A stretch of DNA of 64,000 bases from Gossypium raimondii (GCF_025698545.1 NC_068576.1:48353890-48417889); one strand, 5' to 3'. Positions 23,000 through 36,187 are shown, numbered from the stretch's first letter. Made by a program: numbers and translations. Notes: a model not told the origin generated them from the letters alone.

Positions 23000-24147
23000 A
23001 TGTCTGCCGTCACTACACAAGCCTCGGCTGCCGTTTTCCGCCCATGCATGTCGAAAACTAGGTTTCTTACCGGGAATTCCGGTAAGTTAAACCGGGAAGT
23101 TTGCTTCAAATCAATGTCATCTTCATCAATCAGCTCATTCAAAGTTGAAGCCAAGAAAGGGGAGTGGTTGCCTGGTTTACCTTCACCGGCTTACCTCACT
23201 GGAAGGTACATTCTTTTAGTTATACTGTTTGATACAAAATAAACTGACGAGACTGGTTCAATATCTCAGACAATGGCATTTACACCAAAATATATTGTTT
23301 TTTTTTAACATATGAAAACTCTTGTTTTGAAGCAATATTTCATATTTCAATTAGCTATTTGGTGGGTCACACTGATTATTTGATTCAATGGTATTTAAAG
23401 GAAATATACATAATCAGCTATCAGCAGTAGATTAAACCAAAGGACGGGGTTGTTAGAGTCGCATTAGGAATTAAACTTTGACCAGTAGTGTATAAGCGAA
23501 AATAGAAACAATTCTTGTGAATCAATCTGAGAACCAATGATTTAGCTAGTTCGGTTTGATTCTTAACATCGGTTATAACAATATGGAAATGCAGTCTTCC
23601 AGGTGACAATGGTTTCGACCCTCTTGGATTGGCGGAGGATCCGGAGAACTTGAGATGGTTCGTGCAAGCAGAGCTGGTGAATGGCCGCTGGGCAATGTTG
23701 GGTGTTGCGGGGATGCTTTTGCCTGAAGTATTCACCAAGATTGGGCTGATCAATGCTCCCCAATGGTACGATGCTGGAAAATCCGAATACTTCGCATCCT
23801 CCTCCACCCTATTTGTGATCGAGTTCATATTGTTCCACTACGTGGAGATCAGACGGTGGCAAGACATCAAGAACCCAGGATGTGTGAACCAAGATCCCAT
23901 CTTCAAGCAATACAGCCTGCCCCCACACGAGTGTGGATACCCTGGTGGCATTTTCAACCCCCTCAACTTTTCTCCTACACTTGAGGCCAAGGAAAAGGAG
24001 CTTGCCAATGGGAGATTGGCAATGTTGGCCTTCTTGGGATTCATAATTCAACACAATGTGACTGGGAAAGGACCATTTGACAACCTGTTGCAGCACCTCT
24101 CTGATCCATGGCACAACACCATCATCAACACAATCAGGGGTTATTAA
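23000..24147 (+). CDS. LHCA4: Photosystem I light-harvesting chlorophyll a/b protein Lhca4
   Basis: Exon 1 is 23000-23205 (ends GGAAG|GTACAT) and exon 2 is 23595-24147 (after ATGCAG). Joined, they give 252 residues, close to Arabidopsis Lhca4. Splicing at the later CAG (23603) would create a stop, so the earlier AG is used. Residues 1 to about 50 are a Ser-rich plastid transit peptide. Helix B carries [12 protein letters not shown] (Glu95, Asn98, Arg100), helix [19 protein letters not shown], and helix [20 protein letters not shown] (Glu204, Asn207, Arg209). Asn98 replaces the His found in most LHC proteins as a chlorophyll ligand; this Asn is known in Lhca3/Lhca4 and linked to far-red-absorbing chlorophylls. 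The protein sits in the thylakoid membrane in the PSI antenna, paired with Lhca1. It looks intact. Confidence 0.96.
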
Positions 24148-24578
24148 ATTCAATTTCCCAGTTTTTGAGTTTTCCTTTTTTTGTTTTTTAATTCAAGATT
24201 TCAATCATCTTCTCATTGCAAACAAAGTAGCTCCAATTTACGAGTAAAATTTCAGATAGCATCTAATCTTATTCATATTTTCAAACTAATGATAGTAAAT
24301 GTTCATCTTAATTTTCTACAAAAGAGTATTTTAGTGTACATTTTGGGGGATTTGGGAGTAACTTTCAAACCCATCCCCATTAAAACTATGCTTAAAACAA
24401 ATTAAAAAGAAAAGAAAAGGAAGTTCATATACAGGAGCCATTTATCGTGTTAAGCAGGAAACACTGGCCAGATATCAGATTCCATCGGAAAAACTCCATT
24501 GCTGGGTCAATTCTATCTCAATAAAAGGCACAAGCAGGAAATGTTTGGATTCTGATTCATATCTGTGAGTCACTTCAG
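24148..24578. other. Spacer between two convergent genes
   Basis: These 431 bp hold the 3' ends of LHCA4 (+) and the MADS gene (-). No other feature is visible. Confidence 0.5.
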
Positions 24579-27500
24579 CTACAAATTATGACATTGACCA
24601 GATGGAGGTGTTTGATTCATAAAAGTCGATTTTGTTTGCTGCGATAAACAACAATCTGAATCAATGACTTTGCAGGCAGATTCAATTCCTAGAACACACT
24701 AAACTATATCTAAGTAAATAAAACAAATCTGAGTATAAGACAATCCAATAACTTATATCCTACAGTTAAGGATAGAACAAGGCAAATGCTGTTCCTCACC
24801 TGATGGTAAGAATTCCCATCAAACATGGCAATGCCACAAGGACCTGAAGAAGATATCCAAGCTTGATGACCACCATTAGACATAGGTCTTGGGGCTTCAA
24901 AGTCAGTAATAACTTGGTAAACTCCAGGATCGCCTTGTAAGTTCCCTACCATCTCAGACTTCAACTTCTCGTCATCTTGCAAATTTGAGGCACTAAATTG
25001 CGGGTATAAGTATTGCTTACCGAGTTGGGAATTTAAAAATGCATTATTCCCTAACTCATTCAGGACATTGCTTTCCTGTATTGTATTATCAACTTGTACT
25101 GAATTGCCAATATCGGTTTGTTTACCAGGGACAAAGAAACCAGAATAGCCTGCAAGGGAGCCATCTGTAGCGCACTCCGTATCTCTGGATCAAATAAACA
25201 CCAAAAAATAAGAATGCAATTTATATGCCACTCTGCAATAAATCATTTGAGATTAAAAACAACCACGAATCTGCTGGTTGGCCTTGAGAGACATTTTATA
25301 TTCATAAAATTGAATATCCAAGCAGACTAAGAGGAATTCAATTTTAAGTTACGTATCCATAATGGTCTTACAGATTAGGGAGAAAGTTCGATTCATTATG
25401 CAATAACATTTGTTGATTGTCATTGTTCGGAAGCCATGTAACAGGTTGGGCTTCTTGCACCCCACCAATCATCACAGGCAAAGGCATTGCGTTCTGAAAC
25501 TGTAAGCCAGAGTAAGTTTAAGATACTTCCCCCAAACCAAAGAAAGACCGAGAGTAAATGCTTTTTCTACCTGGCTAGTGGATTCTAGTGGCAGAAGATG
25601 GTGCTTTCCATAGTTTTCCTGCCAAGGAAGTACCATGCATAAGTAATTTATAGTTAAACATGGCTTGGTATTAACTTGGTAACTTTATCAGTGCAAAGAG
25701 GCTAAAGAACAAGGCAGTTTTCAGCAGGATCCGGTCTTTGCTAACCTTTATTGTAGTTAAACTTATGTTAATCAAACTCAGGTGTGAGTGTTAGATACGA
25801 GTATATGTTAGACATGAGCATGGTCAGATTTTTATAAGTTTTTTCATGTATTCGAAAGATCCTTGGACGTTATATCCCCATATTCATCTGCTAGGAATGA
25901 GTATTGGACACAGATACTTCAAAAGAAATGAAGAGTCGGAACAAATATAGAGTTAAACAACCCTATCATTTGAATCAAGTAAATACATGCAATATCTTGA
26001 TCATACTTTACATATGGACATATATATATAATAAACATATATATGCATGCCAATGAGCATATCTGTTTCAGTGTCTCTGAAGTTGAAAGGAACGTATAAA
26101 AGTGCATGCAGATCAATATTACTGAAAGAAAACAACATACCTTGTGTATCCGGATACGCTCAATGGATTCTCTAAGTGAATTTTCCATCTGCCTAAGATG
26201 TTCTAGGTTGTCAATTTTATCCGGATTATTCCAGTAGCTGAAATCATTGCATGATAACATAAGAATTACCCGAATGACTCCATAAAGAAATTAATCATGT
26301 TTTTGCAGTGATAATATGCACATGTTACTGTCCAAACTGTATTGGAAAACACAAACAGTTAAGAAAGAACACAACCAAAATAAAGAGATAGACAGGGTAC
26401 AGAACAACCAAAAATCAACATAATTGCTACCATCCAAAGGTTAGAGGTGAGCTATAGATTGAGAGCAGTTACAGGGTTTGAGTTAAAGCAAAGATTTGAG
26501 CTGAATAAGGGTTTTAGCATCAGAGACACTTATTTTTCACAGAGTGATGTGAAAATCAAAATTTTTAAATCCAGGTTTATATTTTTCTGCATGATGCAAC
26601 CTTAAATGACAAGCAAATCCCTTGACTTATATTTTCCTCATTATTATATCCCCACGATAACATATAGCAACATTAAATATATTAATCAAGTTCATTCCCA
26701 CTATATCCTAATTCTATTCAAATTGGCAACAAACATGCCACGTAAAATCTTAATGCAGTAAATGCTGAAACTTCCATAGTGGCCTCAAAATGCATCTTGT
26801 ATTTTCTATACTCGGGAAAACATTAACCTAAAACACCAAACTCAGAAAAAGTGGTTAATTAGGGCCTAAAAGATTTGTATAAAAGATGTTACAATGGACA
26901 AAGATTGCATGTCTTGCAGTATACATTAGAGTTTAAGAATATAATTTACTGTGACACGATAATTGTAAACAGTAAGACCTCTTCTTATCTCATGCAAACA
27001 TTTTATAAACAAGACCAAAAAGAAAAAGCAATACTTTAACAATCAAAAGCTCCAAAGGTGCACCTCAGTCTCTTATGTACTTCGCTAAGCCGAGCTTGCA
27101 ACATTGATACTTCATTAGTCATTTCCTGAAAGTAGCAAATATCCAAGAAAATTAAAAAAAAAAAAAAGGAATAACCAGAAAATCTAAGATCAAATGGGAC
27201 ACATGTAATGCAGGCAAACTTCATACCTCAACAGACTGACTGCAGCACCGGTAAAAAAAGAAAGGAAAAATAAAAAGAAAAGAAATTAGATTCTTCCCAA
27301 TCTCTTACTTAAATAGAAACACATTATCTAGAAGAAAATGAAATAATGGTCACATACGTTGCACCTAGAAAGTCTTGTATGTTTAAATCGTGATCCAATT
27401 TCTTGAAGGTTTTCTTCAGTGCCTATATTCTCAATAACACGACTCAAAAATTAGAATGATAAAAGTGCAATAATGCTTTACTCTTAAGTTGAAGCAGAAG

Positions 27501-28565
27501 ATATCGAAGAAAATGAGTTTCAAGGAGTCTTACTTCAAGGCTCTCCAGCTTCCTGTTGAAGACCAATGAAAACCAGTTAGCTAAAATGCCATTTGAATAC
27601 GAACAGATTATTCAAGAAGTCAAAATTCAGAGTGCACACCTTTTTGCTCTTTCTTGTGGTGTTAATTGTGCAAACTTTGCAATAACCTCTTCAATAGTGC
27701 TGGGAGAGAAAAGGAGAAAAAAAAAAGAAAACAAGCACAAAATATGAACCCCATTACCTTACTCAATTTTCTTCTACAAACATGGTATCTTCTTTTATAT
27801 ACACAATAATGTATAAATATATGATTATTTAGACAACAATATATCTATGGCTATTTCAGAATAGCTTGTTATGTGCCTGACGCTGTGTTATGAGGAAAGC
27901 GAAGAATCACAGTAATAATGGTTCTAATCAAATAAGAAAAATCAAAATACAGCACAAATTCAGAGATAAAGAAGGCAAAGAATATACTTCATTAAAATCC
28001 TAGTCCACTCTAGCCAAAAAAATAAAAACATCTTAGTCCACCATGTTTACTAATTAATCCAACTGATCATTACAACTGTCTAAGAAAAAAATTGAAAGGA
28101 TATCTTTATCTGTTAATATAAAACATACATAAATTCTCAATATATATGTTCTATCTGTTAATATAAAACATACATAAATTCTCAATATATATGTTCTACT
28201 TCTTACACTCATGTTATAAGTTGTGTTGATATGAAATTGATTTCTCTATCAGAGGAAAATAAATAGATATCATTAATTCAGGGAATGCACAAAAAGTAAT
28301 AGCATTAATTCAGCAATCTCTTCTGAAACATAAACTTAGGCCATCCAAGAAATTAAAACATGATTCCATTCTTCCAATACCTGCGCTCTCCATGGAATAG
28401 AGTAGGCTTTCCGGTTGGAGAAAACATGAGAAGGATGATATGAATGTCACATAGTATTGATAATTCCTTAGCTTTCTTCAAGATTCCAGTTCTTCGTTTG
28501 GAATATGTAACTTGTCTGTTGCTATAGCTCTCTAACCTTTTAATTTTTAGTTTAACCCTTCCCAT
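24579..28565 (-). CDS. AGL65: MIKC*-type MADS-box transcription factor, AGL65-like
   Basis: Eleven exons join in phase on the minus strand: 28565-28381, 27699-27640, 27552-27534, 27422-27358, 27239-27227, 27125-27064, 26237-26141, 25618-25571, 25499-25372, 25184-24800 and 24638-24579. All introns are GT...AG. The total of 1,122 nt gives 373 residues. Residues 1-60 are the MADS domain (starts [13 protein letters not shown], with [18 protein letters not shown]). Residues 62-167 form the extended I/K-like coiled-coil part ([47 protein letters not shown]). The tail is Asn/Gln-rich with [12 protein letters not shown]. The order matches the Arabidopsis AGL30/AGL65/AGL94 clade of MIKC* proteins, which pair with AGL66/AGL104 in pollen. 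AGL65 is the closest by eye. It binds CArG DNA as a dimer. Exons of 13 and 19 nt are unusually short. No break was seen. Confidence 0.9.
28107..28196. repeat. 45-bp perfect tandem duplication in MADS intron 1
   Basis: The unit starting TATCTGTTAATATAAAACAT occurs twice in direct succession (starts 28107 and 28152), with no difference seen over about 44 bases. It lies in the first coding intron of the MADS gene. Confidence 0.85.
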
Positions 28566-29390
28566 TCTGCAAATTCACAAGAAAATCTTAGTTCCTTTTC
28601 TTAAACCATATTTTCATTCTAAGTAAAAAATCTCAACATTTACTTACTTTAACTAAGCAAAATAAAGCTGTGCAAGTGGAGCTCTCATTCCAGGCACCAA
28701 CCTTAAACAACCATGTGATCTTCAATAGAATTTCAAACACAGATACTCAAAACTGGAAAATTATCTGAAATTTAATAGAAAAATGTTGAAACATAAAAGA
28801 GAAAAAGCATTTGTTGACACCCATCATCATGTTCCCTTTTCCACACAAACGGAGCATATCTTATCAAGCGGAAAAAAAAAAGGTTTTAAGTTGAATATGA
28901 TTAAATTTTCAAAAACCCAGAAAGGAAATATCAAAAAATAGAAAATAAAATAAAATAAAAAAGAGAAAATTTTTAACCCCAATAGAGAGAACAAATATTT
29001 TCTCTTATTGACAACAAAAAAACAAATATTTTGTCTTTGTCCCAAAAGGAAACCCAATTTACAGAAATGGAGTATACCCAGAAGAGAAAATCGTAGAGGA
29101 ATAGAAAAACAACAATAGATGTGAAGAATTCATTGAGATAGAAAAAGAAATCAATCATACAGTGAAGCTAAAGAGGAAAAAAATAAAAGAAAAAACAACG
29201 ACAGCTTACAATTTAGAAAGGAGGAGGAGGAGGAGGGGTCAGGCTACGATTTCGGTGGATAAAAACACACTGAAATTTCGTTTCTTCACGAAGAAGAGGA
29301 GAGCTTAGAGACGGTGGAGAGAGCCAGCCAAATGGACGGTGAAATGTTCGATAAAATGTCTAACAAAATCTAAACCAGAGGATTGCATAG
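28566..29390 (-). promoter_or_regulatory. Leader and probable 5' UTR intron of the MADS gene
   Basis: On the minus strand TTTGCAG lies one base before the ATG, an apparent splice acceptor. A donor-like TAAATT|GTAAGC is found near 29211. A non-coding first exon at roughly 29212-29330, containing TCCTCCTCCTCC, is therefore likely. The frames at 28827-29158 are low-complexity Phe/Leu runs in this leader and are not believed. Confidence 0.4.
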
Positions 29391-32389
29391 CTTGGGCCGG
29401 GTCGGTAATCTTTTTGTTTTTAAAACACCCGATTCATTATTCAAAAAATAACAAAAATATTTTACAATTATATTTATATATATTTTTATTATAAATTAAA
29501 TAAAAATTTAAATTATTAAATAGCAATTTCGATCAATTCAAATTAAAAAAAATTACGTCCCAACTCGACTTGTGTGTTGTATGAGCCAAGCTTTACTAAA
29601 TCGCTAATAATAATAATAATAAATTAAAAGTATTAAAAGTAATATTATTATACTAATATTTTAATTTTATTTATAATTTAAATTAATAAAATTAGTTTTA
29701 TAACTTTTAAAATTAAATTTTAATTAATAAAATAAATTTTAATGTAGGATCAACTTTTACTATACTTTATCCAACACCAAATAAAATAAAATAAAAACCC
29801 TTGAATTTTTATTAGTAATATGAAGTTTTAAGGTTACTTATTGAATAAAATATATATTATTAATGTATTAAATATTAACTTAAATTAAATTAGACAGTTT
29901 AATATTTATAATGATTAAAATTAGTGATATAATTAATTATAACTTAAAATTATATTCAATTTATTATATAATTAAAATTTATTTATTAGGATTCAACAGA
30001 TTAACCCAAATTTGAATAAATAAAAATTTATTATCTTAAATTCTTATCATATATGCTCTTTTGATACAATATCTAGAACTACACATAGTCACTGCAGTGA
30101 CAATAATACTTATATCAATTGAGCTAAGAATCAATCTGCTTTTACTTGTTTATTATTTATTACCAAGCTTTACTTTTAGTTAAACTTATTCTCTAATCAT
30201 TTACTATTTGACTTAGTTATTAATTTATTTTAAATTTTGAAAGATTAAATTACAATTTTATCATATATTAATATATAATTTTATCATTTTAAAGACATTA
30301 AGCATTTTTTCCCCATTTTTTGGAGGGATCAAAAGTAGTTTTACCATACATCAAGTTATAATGATGGGTCAAATATGTGTAGATGCTCTAATAACTAATT
30401 TCTAATTAATAATGGGTTGATTAGAAATTAAGTTAATGTGCAAAAGTTATATATTAGAGTTATGGTCACCAAATTACACATAACGAAACTTTTCTAATAT
30501 CTCATCTTTAGAAAAGAGAGAGTCATCTTCTCTAGGTTACTTGTGTGCTAATTTGAAAAATCAAAATCATAAGATCCGAAGATTTCAAGATATCGATAAA
30601 TTCAGGTACATTTCTATATTAAATTTTGTTCTTGATGTTGACATGACATATCTTAATTTATTTAATTTTGTATAATAATTTTACAGTTCTAACAATAATA
30701 TAAGAAGACTAAGGAGAACTTTTTCTATTTCTTAGGATCAAGGCCCTTATCTAGAGAGGGCTGAACTTAAAACTGCTTGATAGATTTTGAATTAAGTTAC
30801 TGTAAATCAAGTGTTTTCTTTTAAGTGGATGCAAGGGAAAGCAAGATTGATTTTTTTTTTTTTTCTTTTTATGATGATTACTTGTGTTGTCATACCTTGC
30901 TCTACTCACTATATAAAATTCCATTCTTTATGTATACAACTATGGTAAAGATGTAAAATGTGTTACAAAAATAACTTATATGTTTCATGTTTCTATATAT
31001 ATACTTTTGAAGAATTATGTATAAATATTTGGTGAAAGTACCTACCAAGTTCATCTATTATAAAGACCAAATAAATTAGTATTATTAATGAATCAATTTA
31101 ATCCCTATACTATTAAAAAGAATCAAATAAGGTCAATTTGTAATAGATTTAACTTTTATTGGTTAAAATTGACATAAAACTTTTTTTCAATTTCAAATAA
31201 AAGATAAGTTTAAAAATATTAACTTTATTAATTAGTAAATGATGTTTTTAAATAGTAAATGTTAACTCCACTAATATGTGACATTATTTGATTTTTTTAA
31301 TAATACAAATACTAAATTAATCCATTTAATGGTAGAGGAACTAATTTGATCTAGCCCTTTAATAGATGGACCTACCAAATACTTCCACCTTAAATACTTA
31401 TTTACCTTTGAAAAGATTAGAAATATTATAGTTAATAGTAAAAATTAAATTGAAGCGGGTAGGGTGGGACGGGGATGGATGCATCCAATATCCATAAAAG
31501 TAGTAATAAATTTTAAAATTATACATTAAATTATTTAGCACATAGATGGTGGGGTAAAGCATGCCAAACATAGAGTAGTGATAGATTAGTTAATATTCAT
31601 CGTCACCCTCCTCTATTGTCATCTCTATCCTACCTCTTTTACCCCTCTAAAACTCTCATTTAATAAAATCAAATTTATATTAATATTAACATTATTTGTT
31701 CAATATTCAATCCCTAACCTTAAAATTTTCTAAATCATTTGTATTTTTAAATATGTAATTTAAGTTATTTGAGTCTATCCAATATATTTAATAAAAAATG
31801 TTATTTTTATTAAATTTTTAAAATTGATATTATTTTTAATTTTAATTATAAATTTATAATATTATATATATTATATTGAGAAAATATCTGGTATACTGTT
31901 AGCGAGGTTTTTAGATTCCATAAGCAAGGTCAAAGGTTAACAATTGTCTTATAAGGGTATAGTAAATTATTTAAAAAAATAAATTTAAAAAAAAACAAGG
32001 CAAATTTCAAGGCTACTTGCGGAACCTTTTAAGTAGGAGAAAAATGTGATTCAGTATATTCAAACTCACATCCTCTTATACTGGCAACAATATCAATACC
32101 AACCGAGCTAAGACTCAATCGATATATTATCCTTAATTCTAAACATGAGATACTTGCAAGATGAAAATATAATATAGTCAACCCTTTCTAAAGTAGACCT
32201 ATTTGTTTGCTTGATAGAGAGGTGGTTGTTATACACCTATAGCAACATGCTATTATAAAGAAATAATCATTATAAACTTAACATATAATTCATATCGTGA
32301 ATTTTCATCAATAAAAAGGTAAGAATTATGTTTAAAAACGAAAGTGAGGATCAAATCAACAAAATTAAAATACATATAACAGGTCTAAA
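29391..32389. other. 3-kb AT-rich intergenic stretch with SINE-like remnants
   Basis: No gene is visible. The complement of 32058-32135 reads TCTTAGCTCGGTTGGTA and then GAGTTTGAAT, spaced like tRNA A and B boxes. A weaker match (TTCTTAGCTCAATTGATA) lies in the complement near 30110-30135. These are probably tRNA-derived SINE relics. The rest is low-complexity AT sequence. Confidence 0.45.
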
Positions 32390-33452
32390 TGTAACACCCT
32401 AGCCCTAATCTGTTGTCAAAACAGGTTTATGGAGCATTACCGAACTTTTCAGATCAAATACGAACATTTCATATCATTTAAAATACATATTAGAAACTAA
32501 TCATAATCACTCATATTGTCCCTTATATGAGCCATCGAAGCCCAAAATTCACGTTAGAAATGAATCGGGACTAAACCGAAAACCTAGAGAATTCTTCACA
32601 AAATTTCAAAATTCTTTCTAGGTGCAGGGGACACACGCCCGTGTGCCCAAGCCGTGTGAGCCACACGGCCAAGAGACACGCCCATGTCTTAGGCTGTGTG
32701 GGCATTAGATGTGGGCACACGACCGTGTCCTAGCCCGTGTCTATGCCCGTGTAACTCTCTGACTTGGGTCACACGACCAAGCCATATGCCCGTATGCTAA
32801 ACCGTGTGAGCGTACTAATTTGTGAAATTAAGGTGCAGGGGTCACACGGCCTAGACACACGCCCGTGTGCTAGGCGGTGTGAAAATATCTGGGCATTCTG
32901 TTTCTCAATTTTAAGGATGCAGGGGACACACGGCCAGACTACATGCCCATGTGCTAAGCCGTGTGTGACACACGGCTGAGACACACACTCGTGTCTCTGC
33001 CCGTGTGGACGAAAATAAGCCATTTTAAGGCTACATTTCTCACCCATTTTTTTTTATTTCAACCTAAACACTTCAAATTTCATACTCATAGGCCATAACA
33101 AGACCTTTAATACAATCAATTCTTAGCTCTAAAAATATCATATTATCACATATATCCTAACATTCTAATTTGCCACATTAATCAATTCACATATTTGATT
33201 ACTTATAACAACCATATTTTACCAACACATTAACCAACATGCCCATAATTTATCCATCAATTAATCACACCCAAACATATATCAAGCAATATAAGACTAC
33301 ACATACATATATAAGTTGATTAGAAATTTAAACAAAATGTAATTCATGATATTTACACAAACCAACTTTACTCAAAACCATTCCGACCCTATACATGCCA
33401 TATAAACCATAGTATGCATTGCAAAAACTACCAGAACAAGTTGGATAGTGTG
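32390..33452 (-). mobile_element. TGTAACA-type LTR fragment, 3' part, reverse
   Basis: It starts TGTAACACCCTAGCCCTAAT, the complement of a family 3' end. It contains the CACACGG-type array at 32615-33010 and, in complement, TATGGCATGTATAGGGTCGG and CACACTATCC. It stops abruptly at about 33452, where a forward element begins, so the rest was probably split off by that insertion or deleted. Confidence 0.65.
32615..33010 (-). repeat. CACACGGCC/GTGTGC repeat array
   Basis: Many copies of ACACG(G/C)CC and GTGT(C/G) words are arranged as short inverted repeats, for example ACAC-GCCC-GTGT and CACACG-AC-CGTGTC. Three larger units, each starting GTGCAGGGG or ATGCAGGGG and followed by ACACAC-like sequence, begin near 32622, 32832 and 32918. 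The open frames on both strands here come from the repeat. Confidence 0.7.
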
Positions 33453-36187
33453 GGTAATGACCCAAAATTCACAGGCACCGAAAAAATGAGTTATAGGGCC
33501 TCCGTCTTAGTAAATCGAGTTCGTAAATAATTATTAGGAGTAATCATGAGTCTAGTTGAGTGTTTAATTAGGTTCAAATTTGGTGAATTTAGCTTAGTTA
33601 ATAGATATTAGTAAAAATGTAACAGCCCAGTCTAAACCCTAGTCGGACAGTGGTTTCGGGACCACAAATCCGAATTAGAAAAATATTTTTTTTATTTTCT
33701 GTATCTATTATGTGTGAATTTGCTTGTGTGAAATTTTCGTGTTTTAATTTTATCGTTTAAGTGTCCGATTAAATGAAAGGATTTAATCGCGTAAAATGAA
33801 AATTTAAGGGTTAAATTCAAAAGGGCCGAATAATAGTTGTTCTTTTAATGTGAAGGATTTATGTGGCAAATAGACCATTATTAAAGCTAGTGGGCGGCAT
33901 TTGACAAGAATGACCTTAGCATATAAGTTAAATATTATTATTAAAGGTTAATTGGTAAATGAATTATAATGTATATTATAATAAAACAAATGAAAAATGT
34001 TGGTGGATTGTTCATCCACCCATCACCGAATATTGAAAGAAAAAGAAAGAGTTGAAGCTTTGCTATATTCGGCCTAGGTTGAGCTTGATTAAGGTTTTTT
34101 TTAATCGATTTTTGATAATTTTTACGTTTTTGAGATCGTTGCTTCGTGTTCTTCAAAACCCATGCTTTAATTTTTGGAATTTATGATGATTTTGTGATGT
34201 GCCATTGATGATAGTTTGTGATTTTTGTTGGTTGATGGTAGAAAATAAAAGATATGTGATAGATTATAATGTTTGTTTTTGAATTTTTGATGAATTTGAT
34301 TATTTTGAGTTAAATTGTAAGAAATATTAAATTGAGGGACTAAAGTGTGAAATAAATGAAATGCAATGACCTATATGAGTCTAGGGTGTAATGGCCTAAA
34401 TTCAAGGTTATCGGAACAGTGGTTTCGTATCCACAAATTCGATTTAAAGATAAATTTATTTTAATATTTTTGCATGAATATTGATATGATAGGAAAATCG
34501 TATGAAAATATAAATAAAAGAATTTTACCGATTTAGTGGTTAGTTAGAAAAAGAAATTATTGGAGAAATTGGGTAAAAACAAGGTATCGAGACCTCAATC
34601 TCGTAAAACCAAGTCAAAAATAATTTTATAAATATTTATGAAATGTTAGTAATATGGTATTAAAATTTCGTTAGAAAATTTTAATGTTTGGGTAGTCAAT
34701 TAAGTGAAAAAGACTAAATTGAAAAAGGTGTAAAAGTTACTAGAATGATTAAATAGCTCAATTGTTAAATGAGGAGGGACATAAATTGTAAATAAGCTCA
34801 AAAGGAGATATTTTGGGCGGCATAAGCTGAGAAAAATCAGGGAATTAGTGAAATAAGGGTAAAATGGGAAAATAACAAATTTTACTAACATAAAAATGGG
34901 ACCAAATTGGAATATCTAGAGTTTTCTTCATATTTTCTTTAATATTATCAGCCAAAAACATCCTAGGGGTTTATTCAAGCTGGTACTTTATAATTTTTGC
35001 ACAAAGTGAGTTAATCCTTACCTTTTTCTTGTAATTTTTGTGTTTCTAAGACTTTTACAACTAGATCCTATTACTAAATTCATTAGTTTTTTATTTTATG
35101 AATTCAATAGAAATTGATTTGTAGGACCTAATTGTGAAAAGTTTGGAATCAAAGTCTAGTGCTAAAATTCTGATTTCGAAAGGTTATAAAGTAGTTTAAA
35201 GTGATAGAATAAATTGTTAATTTAGAAAAATCAGGTCAATTGAGAGGTTAATTGAGCAGGGATGAAATTATCATTTATTGAAAGCTTAGGGGAAAAATGG
35301 TAATTAACATCATGCACTAAAACAGTTTTGGACAGCAGAAGTAGTCTAACTTTGAAAAATCACCAAAAATTGTAGAGATCGAATTATAGGATGAATAAAA
35401 TATAAAATTAAATCTTATTGAGTCTAGTTTCTTATAAAAGAAACGTTGTAAGAAATGAAATTGTAAATCATGAGATATAATAGATTTTGTGAGACAAGGT
35501 CAGAATGAATTTGGGTTCCCCTGTTCTAACTTTGAAAAATCATAAAAAAATTGGAGAAAAATAATTATGGGCTTAAATTTATATGTTTAAAATAATTAAT
35601 GAGTCTATTTTCAATATAAATAAACGAGAACATCATCTGAATTCTGTACAATGAGATAATTAATTTTTAGTGAAGAGGGGTTGAAACTGTCAAACAGTGA
35701 AACAAGGGAAACTTTAAAGAATAAACTGTACTAATTGACTAAACCAAAAATTCTGAAAATTTTATGGTAAGAAGATATGTGAGTCTAGGTTCAGAAAAAA
35801 TTAGAGGATATTAATTTGGATTTCCGTAGCTCAAGATATAAATAATTTAGTGACTATGACTCATTGAGACAACTTTGAATGTACTATAAATAATAATGGA
35901 GTTATAGAGAATGTTACATATGAACATGAAATGTATTAGATTAATGATTAAATTTATTTATTTAGATCCAGAAAATTCAAATACGAAGCTAGATCGAGGA
36001 AAAGAAAAAATTCGGGAATTAGTAGATTTTTGTTTACGAACAAGTATCGAGGTAAGTTCGTGTAACTTGAATTATATTCTTAAATGCTTGAAATGTTTGT
36101 TATTGATGTGAATATGATTTGAATGTTTATGGTATGATAATTGATGAAGTATTGATATTATTGATAAAAAGAGAAAATAAATCCCGG

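Noticed and set aside
22891..23154. Minus-strand frame over LHCA4 exon 1
   Set aside because: Shadow of the real exon; no family resemblance.
23603..23610. LHCA4 exon 2 starting after the CAG at 23603
   Set aside because: It would place TGA in frame directly after exon 1; the AG at 23594 restores the family sequence.
23421..23828. Minus-strand frame over LHCA4 intron and exon 2
   Set aside because: Antisense to conserved light-harvesting sequence; a shadow.
28827..29158. Phe/Leu-rich minus-strand frames as membrane proteins
   Set aside because: They come from poly-A/T-rich sequence in the MADS gene leader and lack any homology.
32764..33047. Open frames on both strands over the CACACGG array
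   Set aside because: Both arise from the tandem repeat and have no protein-family character.
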